From CAZTTG01 sp964615935 (lineage in GTDB: Bacteria; Planctomycetota; UBA1135; GCA-002686595): a stretch of DNA of 16,321 nucleotides. Below, in pieces: positions 6,987-13,354 of the stretch (its first letter is position 1; every line of letters begins with the position of its first letter). Location: contig CAZTTG010000118.1 of NCBI GenBank assembly GCA_964615935.1, positions 1-16,321 of the forward strand, read 5' to 3'. The position numbers and the translations under genes were made by a program. The notes beneath the pieces were generated by a model, which saw nothing but the letters and a program-made list of their open reading frames with translations, had not been told where the DNA came from and did no database searches.

Positions 6987-8465
6987 CTACTGGTGCCGCC
7001 GGCGGAACTCCTCGGCGGCCTCGGCCCGGCGGGCGGCCTCCTCGGGATCGACCCGGCCCAGGGTCCAGCGGTGGTCGTCGCCCTCCAGCACCTGGTCCAG
7101 CCCGGCCCTCAGGGCCCGGGCGGCCTCCACCCGCCCGGGGTCCTCCGACTCCAGGCCCTCGCGGGCCAGCCGCTCGAGCTCGGGCACGAACCGGTCGTAG
7201 AAGCTCACGGCCAGGTCGTAGGTGCCGTGCCAGTGCAGCATGTCGGGCCCCATCATCGCGGCCGCGTGGCGCGTCCGGCGACCCTCGTTGTGCCACAGCT
7301 CGAACCACACGAGGTCGAGGTGGTTGCCGAAGTCCACCGGCCGCAGGAGGGGTCGAGCCAGCTCGTAGAGCCGCTCGCCGGGCCGGGCGTACTTCTCGTG
7401 GTAGAGCTCCACGACCGAGTCGTACTGGGCGTAGAACCCCTCCACCCAGATCCGGCTGTGGCAGCTCAGGCAGACGTCCTTCATGGCCTCCCGCCGCGCC
7501 TCGGCCGGTTCGTCCATGCCCGGCAGGCCGAGGCGGGCGTCGGCCACCTCGGGGCGCTCGGACAGGACGCCGCGGTGGTTCCAGCTGATGCGCTGGCCGA
7601 TGTCGTGGGTCACGGGCTGGTTGGGCGTGGCCGAGACGTGGCAGGTGGCGCAGGTGGGCGCCTCGCCGTAGTCCTCGCCCACGATCCACTTGGCGGAGTC
7701 CAGGTTCATGCGGTCGAGGTTGGCGGCGAAGGCGGCGCCGTGCCGGGACTCCTCGTAGATCTCCCTCTGGGGGTGGTCGGGGCCCTGGTGGCAGCGGCCG
7801 CAGGTGTCGGGGTGCCGCGCCTGCGCCACCGAGAAGGAGTGCTTGCCGTGACAGGCCGAACAGGAGCCCTCGGTGCCGTCCGGGTTGACGCGCCCGATCC
7901 CCGCGTTGGGCCAGGTGGCGGGGTCCAGCAGCATGATGTCGGGCAGCACCACGACCCGCGAGCCGTGGCACTTCCAGCAGCCGTTCACGGCGGTGGCCGG
8001 GACCCCCTCCGGGAAGCCCTCGGTCCGCATGCGGCGGCTGCCCTCCACGACCTCCGCCAGGAGGCTCTCGGGCGACCCCTCGATGTGGGCCGCCTTGGAG
8101 TGCCGCGAGCGCAGGAACTCCTCCGCCTCCTTGCTGTGGCAGCGGGCGCAGTCGGCGGGGCTGACGATGGTGGCGATGCGGACCCCGTAGTGCCGGTAGG
8201 CGTCCGGATCGCCCCGCTCGGCCCCGTGGCACTCGTAGCAGCCCACCTTGCCGCGGTAGTGCCGGCTACCACCCCACATCAGGTACAGGCCGGGGCTCTC
8301 GTTCTTGTGGCACTCGATGCACTTCCTGGACTCCTCGCTGAAGTCCGCCGGGGCGGTCGCCTGGCCGGCGGGGAGAGGAGCCCCCGGCGCGCTCGCGGAG
8401 GTCAGCGGAGGGAGGCCGGCCGCCAGCGCGGCCAGGAGGATCGTCGCGGTCTTCGCGTGCTTCAT
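6987..8465 (-). CDS. hao: Octaheme cytochrome c of the hydroxylamine oxidoreductase (HAO) family, copy 1
   Basis: 492 aa; periplasmic. MKHAKTATILLAALAAGLPP is a Sec signal peptide. Eight CxxCH heme motifs start at residues 49, 76, 106, 163, 202, 222, 272 and 332, the full HAO set; motif 4 (CWKCH) is expected to carry the catalytic heme. GRVNPDGTEGSCSACH (191-206), GPDHPQREIYEESRHG (228-243) and THDIGQRISWN (286-296) are strongly HAO-like. At 409, within GPDMLHWHG, this copy has Met where copy 2 has Tyr; if this is the heme-crosslinking tyrosine position of oxidative HAOs, copy 1 would be of the reductive (nitrite/hydroxylamine reductase) type. No membrane anchor after the signal peptide. Start at 8465 has GGTGA just upstream. 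It is the second gene of a leftward unit headed by a hemerythrin-PAS gene. Confidence 0.92.
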   Translation of the reverse strand: MKHAKTATILLAALAAGLPPLTSASAPGAPLPAGQATAPADFSEESRKCIECHKNESPGLYLMWGGSRHYRGKVGCYECHGAERGDPDAYRHYGVRIATIVSPADCARCHSKEAEEFLRSRHSKAAHIEGSPESLLAEVVEGSRRMRTEGFPEGVPATAVNGCWKCHGSRVVVLPDIMLLDPATWPNAGIGRVNPDGTEGSCSACHGKHSFSVAQARHPDTCGRCHQGPDHPQREIYEESRHGAAFAANLDRMNLDSAKWIVGEDYGEAPTCATCHVSATPNQPVTHDIGQRISWNHRGVLSERPEVADARLGLPGMDEPAEARREAMKDVCLSCHSRIWVEGFYAQYDSVVELYHEKYARPGERLYELARPLLRPVDFGNHLDLVWFELWHNEGRRTRHAAAMMGPDMLHWHGTYDLAVSFYDRFVPELERLAREGLESEDPGRVEAARALRAGLDQVLEGDDHRWTLGRVDPEEAARRAEAAEEFRRRHQ

Positions 8466-8493
8466 GGTTTCACCGGCTGCCGATGGTTCCAGT

Positions 8494-8516
8494 CGCCGTC
8501 CCGGAGGGGACCGGCG
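8494..8516 (-). promoter_or_regulatory. Hairpin in the leader between hemerythrin-PAS gene and hao copy 1
   Basis: On the minus strand, CGCC-G-GTCCC pairs with GGGAC-GGCG around a 4-base CTCC loop (9 pairs with a one-base bulge), 28 bases before the hao start. No T-run follows. It may stabilise the downstream message or limit read-through from the first gene. The loop CTCC is complementary to a Shine-Dalgarno core. Evidence is structural only. Confidence 0.35.
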
Positions 8517-8557
8517 CCCGCGCGCTGGAGGATCGTCGAGAGCAGAGGCCCGGCGGT

Positions 8558-9505
8558 CTAGGCCTCGTCGAGCAGGCGGCGCTCGCCCTGCAGGCTCCGG
8601 ATGTGGGTCACGTCCTGCACCGTCTCCATGCAGCCCAGGTACCGGCCCGAGCGATCCCGCACCGGGAAGTAGCGGATGTGGACCATCTTGCCCCCGAAGT
8701 CGATCCAGAACTCGGCCACCTCGCGCTTGCCGGCCTTGAACTCCCGCAGGATCCGGTTCACGAGGTGGACGCTCCCCTGGGGGTGGCAGTCCTGCACCTT
8801 GGTGCCGATGGCCGAGCGCTGGCGGGGGAAGATCTTGTCGAGGTCCTCGCGGTTGAAGTACTGGACGACGTCGTCCGCGTCCACGAAGGAGAGCTCCACC
8901 GGCAGGGTGTTCAGCACGCAGGCCATGACCTCGCGGTCGACCGAGAGGGAGAGGTCCTTCACCCCGCTGGAGGCGGCCAGCTTCTCGGCCAGGGCGTAGT
9001 AGCGCTCCCGCGCGCCCTCGCCCAGCTCGGCCTCGGTGGCCTCGATCCCGCGGATCACGCGGGCCTCGTCCTCCTCGCTCATGACCCTGCGCGCCATGGG
9101 GTAGAGGATGTCGTTCTCCTTCCAGAAGTGCTCCTTGCACAGCGCCGCGTACCGGCCGAAGATCGCCTGGAAGGCCGCCAGCGAGGCGGCCTCGCCGGCG
9201 ACGAAGGCCTCGCCCGCCGGGACCAGCTCCGCGAGCAGCCGGCGCTGCTCCTCGTGCTCGCCCAGCATCACGGCCAGGGGCCCGCCCTCGGCCGGGATGC
9301 CGCGCTCCTGGATCAGGGGGAAGAGGTGGTTCTCCTCCTTCAGGCTGTGGCAGCGATCCACGTAGACCGTGACGTAGGAGAGGACGTCCGCGACGAGCTC
9401 CGGGGAGGGCCCGGCCTCGTCAGCGAAGGCCAGCTCCGCCGCGGCGAAGACCTTCTCGGTCATGGTGTGGTCGTCCATCAGCAGCTCGAACCAGCGTCGT
9501 TCCAT
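8558..9505 (-). CDS. Hemerythrin-PAS protein, probable NO/O2 or redox sensor
   Basis: 315 aa; no signal peptide or membrane segment, so cytoplasmic. Residues 1-175 form a hemerythrin-like (HHE) four-helix domain with candidate di-iron ligands H13, H53, E57, H84, H126 and E130 (DDHTM, CHSLKEENH, GEHEEQ, KEHFWKEND). Residues 185-300 form a PAS domain of the type found with DUF438/hemerythrin proteins, with FNREDLDKIF, DCHPQGS (239-245) and GKMVHIRYFPVRD. There is no kinase, GGDEF or DNA-binding output domain, so it would act by direct interaction or as an NO/O2-binding or Fe-S repair protein similar in spirit to YtfE/RIC (inference). It is the first gene of the leftward unit with hao copy 1, divergent from the Rrf2 regulator. 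The start at 9505 has GGAGG about 10 bases upstream. Confidence 0.85.
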   Translation of the reverse strand: MERRWFELLMDDHTMTEKVFAAAELAFADEAGPSPELVADVLSYVTVYVDRCHSLKEENHLFPLIQERGIPAEGGPLAVMLGEHEEQRRLLAELVPAGEAFVAGEAASLAAFQAIFGRYAALCKEHFWKENDILYPMARRVMSEEDEARVIRGIEATEAELGEGARERYYALAEKLAASSGVKDLSLSVDREVMACVLNTLPVELSFVDADDVVQYFNREDLDKIFPRQRSAIGTKVQDCHPQGSVHLVNRILREFKAGKREVAEFWIDFGGKMVHIRYFPVRDRSGRYLGCMETVQDVTHIRSLQGERRLLDEA

Positions 9506-9751
9506 GGGTCACATGCCTCCGTCCGGGATCGCGTCGGGGTCGCTTCGAGAGACCGCCTCTCCTCGCGCGCCGAGCATAGGGAACCGCGGGGGGGTCGTCG
9601 TCCAACGACCGGCGGGCAGACCCCGGCATCCGCGCGGGACGAGCCCGGGGGATCGTCGCTCCGGACGCGCCGCGATCCCCGGGAGGCGGACCCGAATCCG
9701 GGAGGGGCCAGGCCCGGGCCCCGGGGCCGAGAGGAACGCGCAACCTCCTGT

Positions 9752-9762
9752 TGCACAGTGCA
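9752..9762. promoter_or_regulatory. Palindrome TGCACAGTGCA, possible operator
   Basis: An 11-base palindrome (5-base arms around a central A) within the AT-richer middle of the divergent region. It lies about 146 bases from the rrf2 start and 247 from the hemerythrin start. It does not match an FNR/Dnr site. It could be a regulator site for either direction; evidence is symmetry and position only. Confidence 0.25.
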
Positions 9763-9867
9763 TTAGGATTCCGCTCCGCTTCCGGGGGTCCCTCTGCCGG
9801 GCGGACCTGCCGAGGCCCCGGCACTTCCCCCTTGACGGAGGGGCCCAATCGGTGCAAAAACCTCTCT

Positions 9868-9889
9868 GGATATTCTGGTCCAGATATCC
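9868..9889. promoter_or_regulatory. Inverted repeat GGATAT-N10-ATATCC, probable Rrf2 operator
   Basis: A 22-base interrupted palindrome with perfect 6-base outer arms and an inner near-palindrome (CTGG-T-CCAG), 18 bases upstream of the rrf2 start codon in the only AT-rich stretch there. Size, symmetry and placement match known Rrf2-family operators (IscR/NsrR type, about 20-25 bases, AT outer arms). It would allow autoregulation of the whole rightward operon (inference). Confidence 0.5.
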
Positions 9890-9907
9890 GAATTGGTCGA
9901 GGCCCCC

Positions 9908-10366
9908 GTGTTCACCCAGACCTCCGAGTACGCCCTACGCGCCGTCACCTGGCTCGCCATGCGCTCCAGCGGAGCCCGGACCACCGGGGAGATCGCCGAG
10001 GGTGCCCGGGTGCCGGCGAGCTACCTCTCGAAGGTGCTGCAGACCCTCTCCCGGGCCGGCATCGTGCGCTCCCAGCGAGGGCTGGGAGGGGGCTTCACGC
10101 TGGCCCGGCCGGCGGAGGAGCTGAACGTGCTCGACGTGGTGAACGCGGTGGATCCCATCGAGCGCATCCACTGCTGTCCCCTCGGGGTCCCCGATCACGA
10201 GCACGGCCTGTGCCGGCTGCACCACCGGCTGGACGCGAGCATCCTCCTCATCCAGGACTGCCTGCGCAGCGCGAGCATCGCCTCGCTCTGCACCGGGAAT
10301 CCGAAAACCGCCCCCATGGGCCTGACCAGTCCCCGGGAGAGCGGAGAGGAGCGCCATGAGGGCTGA
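9908..10366 (+). CDS. Rrf2-family transcriptional regulator with likely iron-sulfur ligands
   Basis: 152 aa; cytoplasmic DNA-binding protein. FTQTSEYALRAVTWLA at the start, VPASYLSKVLQTLSRAGIV (35-53) as the recognition helix region and SQRGLGGGFTLARP (55-68) as the wing are typical of Rrf2. Cys89, Cys90 and Cys102 (IHCCPLGVPDHEHGLC) lie in the cluster-binding loop; the spacing differs from the three evenly spaced cysteines of IscR/NsrR, so an acidic or histidine ligand (for example Glu7, Asp96 or His97) may complete a cluster. NsrR-like NO sensing or redox sensing is plausible. The GTG start at 9908 is chosen because GAGG lies 5 bases upstream and family members begin MF/MxxQT; a TTG five codons earlier is possible. 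Its end overlaps the next gene by 11 bases. It is first in the operon and follows a candidate operator. Confidence 0.9.
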   Translation: MFTQTSEYALRAVTWLAMRSSGARTTGEIAEGARVPASYLSKVLQTLSRAGIVRSQRGLGGGFTLARPAEELNVLDVVNAVDPIERIHCCPLGVPDHEHGLCRLHHRLDASILLIQDCLRSASIASLCTGNPKTAPMGLTSPRESGEERHEG

Positions 10367-11066
10367 GGCGAGGGGCGGCGCCGCGTGGGAGCTGACGCTG
10401 ATCGGTCCCGCCCTGCTCCTCCTCTCGGCCGGGCTCTACTGGGGGCCGGACCTGCTGGACATCCCCGAGGGCGACGACCGGGCGGTCCACGCCTCGCGCA
10501 TCGCCACCGAGCCGCGGCGGGAGCACATGGGCGATCGCCCGGTGATCCACATCAACGCCTTCGACTTCGCCTGCATGGAGTGCCACCGGCTCTTCCCGCC
10601 CTCCGAGATCCCGCCGGAGGAGCTGCGGCAGCACGACCACATCGTCCTCGATCACGGCATCAACGACCGCTGCCGCAACTGCCACGACGTCGAGGACCGC
10701 GACCGCCTGGTGCTGCGCGGGGGCGAGACCATCCCCTACGGCGAGGTGGCGCTGCTGTGCGCCAAGTGCCACGGCCCGACCTTTCGCGACTGGGAGGCCG
10801 GCGTCCACGGGCGCAGCAACGGGTACTGGGACACCGATCGCGGCGAGCGCCAGCGCCTCGCGTGCACCCAGTGCCACGATCCCCACGACCCCCGGGTGCC
10901 GGCCATGGATCCGCTGAGGCCGCTGCCGGGGCCGGGTACCCTGCGCATGGACGGACCCGCCCACGGGGAGGCGACCGAGGGCGCGCGCGACCCGCTGAGA
11001 GAGGCCATCGAACGCGGCCGCCGGGCGGGCGGCGGCGCGGCCCTGGACCCCGGGGGAGGCCACTGA
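10356..11066 (+). CDS. Membrane-anchored tetraheme cytochrome c
   Basis: 236 aa. A single N-terminal hydrophobic segment (WELTLIGPALLLLSAGLYW, 11-29) with no clear cleavage site suggests a membrane anchor with the rest in the periplasm. Four CxxCH motifs start at residues 73, 106, 135 and 170. Additional histidines (H65, H93, H95, H100, H151) can act as distal heme ligands. The C-terminal 55 residues are glycine/arginine/proline-rich and look disordered. It probably relays electrons between the ferredoxin/NrfD membrane module encoded next and soluble periplasmic enzymes such as the HAO-family protein or NapA, like NrfB or other multiheme partners of NrfCD-type complexes. It overlaps rrf2 by 11 bases and the next gene by one base (TGATG). 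The ATG at 10356 has GGAGAGGAG upstream. Confidence 0.88.
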   Translation: MRAEARGGAAWELTLIGPALLLLSAGLYWGPDLLDIPEGDDRAVHASRIATEPRREHMGDRPVIHINAFDFACMECHRLFPPSEIPPEELRQHDHIVLDHGINDRCRNCHDVEDRDRLVLRGGETIPYGEVALLCAKCHGPTFRDWEAGVHGRSNGYWDTDRGERQRLACTQCHDPHDPRVPAMDPLRPLPGPGTLRMDGPAHGEATEGARDPLREAIERGRRAGGGAALDPGGGH

Positions 11067-12094
11067 TGGACGATCCCATCCGAACCGATGTCCCCGAGAG
11101 GACCGATCCCGAGCTGACCCGGCGCGGCTTCCTGGGCGGAGCCCTGGGGGCGGCGGGCGGAGCCGCCGCCCTGGCGGCGGCGCTGAGCCCCCTGCGCGAG
11201 TTCGACACCAGCGGGCTCGACGTCGAGCGCTTCCTGCAGAAGCACTACAAGGACCTCTCCCCCGAGGACATGGCCGGGATCCTGGAGCGGATCCGGGCCG
11301 AGGTCGCCGAGCGCTGGAGCGTGGAGGCGGTGGTCCGCGATCCCAAGCCCCTGGACGGGGTCGAGTTCGCCTACGCCCTGGACCTGGGCCGCTGCATCGG
11401 CTGCCGCCGCTGCGTGCACGCCTGCGTGGCCGAGAACAACCAGAGCCGCGACCCCGAGATCCAGTACATCCGGGTGCTGGAGATGCCGCGCGGGAGCATC
11501 GACCTCGAGCGGGCCGACCACCACTACGAGCGCGCGCTGGTCCCCGACGAGGACCACTACTACATGCCGGTGCAGTGCCACCAGTGCGCCAACCCGCCCT
11601 GCGTGAAGGTCTGCCCGGTGGAGGCCACCTGGCAGGAGCCCGACGGCGTCACGGTCATCGACTACGACTGGTGCATCGGCTGCCGCTACTGCGCGGCGGC
11701 CTGCCCCTACTGGGCGCGCCGCTTCAACTTCGCCGAGCCGGGGATCGCCGCCGAGGACGTCAACCCCGACATGGGCTACCTCTCCAACCGGCCCCGCGGC
11801 AAGGGCGTCATGGAGAAGTGCCAGTTCTGCCTGCACCGCACCCGCGAGGGGCGCCTGCCGGCCTGCCTGGAGGTCTGCCCGGTGGGCGCGCGCAAGTTCG
11901 GCGACCTCCTGGATCCGCACAGCGAGGTCAGGCAGATCCTGGACAACAAGCACATCTTCGTGCTGAAACAGGACGTGGGGACCCTCCCCCGCTTCTTCTA
12001 CTTCTACGACGACAGCTACCACCGCAACACCCTTGGCGCCGGCGATGGGAATCGGGCCGGCGACATCGGGCCGGACGGCGGATCGGACCATTGA
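11066..12094 (+). CDS. Tat-exported four-cluster ferredoxin subunit (NrfC/PsrB/DsrO-like)
   Basis: 342 aa. LTRRGFLGGALGAAGGAAALAA (from 17) is a twin-arginine signal with R19-R20, so the folded, cluster-loaded protein is exported to the periplasmic face. Sixteen cysteines in four groups bind four [4Fe-4S] clusters: C110/113/116/120, C171/174/179/183, C203/206/209/213 and C252/255/267/271. This is the usual set for electron-transfer subunits of molybdopterin and NrfD-type complexes. Residues 48-100 form an extra helical N-terminal segment before the first cluster, and the tail with FFYFYDDSYHRN is followed by a glycine-rich end. It starts in a TGATG overlap with the tetraheme cytochrome gene, with GGAGG 6 bases upstream, and its stop overlaps the nrfD start. 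It would shuttle electrons between NrfD and the tetraheme cytochrome. Confidence 0.92.
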   Translation: MDDPIRTDVPERTDPELTRRGFLGGALGAAGGAAALAAALSPLREFDTSGLDVERFLQKHYKDLSPEDMAGILERIRAEVAERWSVEAVVRDPKPLDGVEFAYALDLGRCIGCRRCVHACVAENNQSRDPEIQYIRVLEMPRGSIDLERADHHYERALVPDEDHYYMPVQCHQCANPPCVKVCPVEATWQEPDGVTVIDYDWCIGCRYCAAACPYWARRFNFAEPGIAAEDVNPDMGYLSNRPRGKGVMEKCQFCLHRTREGRLPACLEVCPVGARKFGDLLDPHSEVRQILDNKHIFVLKQDVGTLPRFFYFYDDSYHRNTLGAGDGNRAGDIGPDGGSDH

Positions 12095-13332
12095 GGGAGT
12101 ACCTGACATTCCTGTGGCGGTGCTTCCGCCTCAGCTTCATCGGCGACTGGCGTTACCGGCTGTGGATGCTGCTGCTCACCGCCGTCGCGCTGGTGGGGCT
12201 GCGGGCGTACAGCTACCAGCTGGTCCACGGCATGGTCGCCACGGGGATGACCGACCAGGTCTCCTGGGGCCTGTACATCGCCAACTTCACCTTCCTGGTG
12301 GGCATGGCCGCGGCGGCGGTGATGCTGGTGATCCCGGTCTACGTCTACCGCAACCCCAGCCTGCACGACCTGGTGATCTTCGGCGAGCTCTTCGCCGTGG
12401 TGGCCATCGTGATGTGCCTGCTGTTCGTGAACGTCGACCTGGGTCGGCCGGACCGCTTCATGCACATCTTCTGGCGCTTCAACTTCCCGGTCTCGATGCT
12501 GACCTGGGACGTGGTGGCCCTGGGCGGCTACCTGCTGCTGAACCTGCACATCTGCGGGTACCTGATCTACTGCAGCTACCGCAAGCGCAAGCCCAGCCGG
12601 GCCTTCTACATCCCCTTCGTGTTCCTGGCCATCGCCTGGGCCATCAGCATCCACACCGTCACCGCCTTCCTGTACGTGGGCCTGGGGGGGCGCCCCTTCT
12701 GGAACTCGGCCATCATCGCCCCGCGCTTCCTGGCCTCGGCCTTCGCCGCCGGGCCGGCCTTCATCATCCTGACCCTGCAGGTCATCGGGCGGGCCACCCG
12801 CTACCGGGTCGGCGAGCAGGCCCTGAACATCCTCCGCAACATCGTGACGGTCGCCCTCACCATCAACGCCTTCCTGCTGGGGTGCGAGCTGTTCACCGAG
12901 TTCTACGCGGAGTCCTCGCACATCGTATCGACCATCTACCTGTACTTCGGGCTGCACGGTCGGCACGCGCTGGTCCCCTGGATCTGGACCGCCGTCGCCC
13001 TCAACGCCGCGGCGCTCGTGATCCTGTACACACCGTTCCGCAGCAGACTCAGCCTCCTCAACCTGGCCTGCGTCTTCATGATCGTGGGCATCTGGATCGA
13101 GAAGGGGATGGGGCTGATCATTCCGGCCTTCATCCCCTCTCCCCTGGGGGAGATCCAGGAGTACCGCCCCTCGATCAACGAGATCCTGGTGTGCCTGGGT
13201 ATCTGGGCCTTCGGCCTGCTGCTCTACACCATCTTCGTGAGAGTAACGATCCCCGTGCTCACCGGTCAGTGCACCGCTGACCAGGTGGGCCGCAAGCGGG
13301 CGGGTGAGCCCGCGCGCTCGGGGGCGTCCTGA
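12091..13332 (+). CDS. nrfD: NrfD-family integral membrane quinone-interacting subunit
   Basis: 413 aa with about nine to ten hydrophobic segments (for example 24-42, 60-86, 96-116, 136-160, 173-196, 207-233, 250-268, 293-313, 323-348, 363-388). NWGLYIANF-like text (VSWGLYIANFTFLVG, 57-71), VDLGRPDRF (115-123) and FNFPVSMLTWD (130-140) are typical of the NrfD/PsrC/DsrP/HmcC family. AISIHTVTAFLYVGLGGRP (184-202) most recalls DsrP/HmcC-type members. It exchanges electrons between menaquinol and the ferredoxin subunit encoded just before. The start is read as TTG at 12091, which overlaps the previous stop as TTGA; no closer ATG or GTG precedes the first membrane helix, and the ribosome binding site is weak, consistent with translational coupling. 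A hydrophilic tail follows residue 390. Confidence 0.93.
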   Translation: MREYLTFLWRCFRLSFIGDWRYRLWMLLLTAVALVGLRAYSYQLVHGMVATGMTDQVSWGLYIANFTFLVGMAAAAVMLVIPVYVYRNPSLHDLVIFGELFAVVAIVMCLLFVNVDLGRPDRFMHIFWRFNFPVSMLTWDVVALGGYLLLNLHICGYLIYCSYRKRKPSRAFYIPFVFLAIAWAISIHTVTAFLYVGLGGRPFWNSAIIAPRFLASAFAAGPAFIILTLQVIGRATRYRVGEQALNILRNIVTVALTINAFLLGCELFTEFYAESSHIVSTIYLYFGLHGRHALVPWIWTAVALNAAALVILYTPFRSRLSLLNLACVFMIVGIWIEKGMGLIIPAFIPSPLGEIQEYRPSINEILVCLGIWAFGLLLYTIFVRVTIPVLTGQCTADQVGRKRAGEPARSGAS

Positions 13333-13354
13333 GAAAGCGAGCAAGGAGAGTCCC

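Larger units (their letters stand above)
9506..9907. promoter_or_regulatory. Divergent intergenic control region between hemerythrin-PAS and rrf2 genes
   Basis: 402 bases with no convincing gene; it should hold the promoters of both divergent units. Visible elements are the inverted repeat GGTCGT-N6-ACGACC (9593-9610) on the hemerythrin side, the palindrome TGCACAGTGCA (9752-9762) near the middle, a TTGACG hexamer (9832-9837) without a good -10 partner, and the inverted repeat at 9868-9889 just before rrf2. On the minus strand TATGCT (9578-9573) could be a -10, but no -35 is correctly spaced. Frames crossing this region have arginine/proline-rich shadow composition. Confidence 0.6.

Noticed and set aside
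9815..9840. Sigma-54 promoter upstream of rrf2 (GGCAC...TTGAC)
   Set aside because: The GG to GC spacing required for the -24/-12 elements is wrong and the -12 element lacks GC.
9420..9857. Minus-strand frame across the divergent intergenic region
   Set aside because: Overlaps the start of the hemerythrin gene in another frame, has R/P/G-rich translation and lacks any domain.
13304..13354. Earlier ATG for hao copy 2 at 13304
   Set aside because: It lies inside nrfD, would add 17 charged residues before the signal peptide, and the GTG at 13355 has a strong ribosome binding site.
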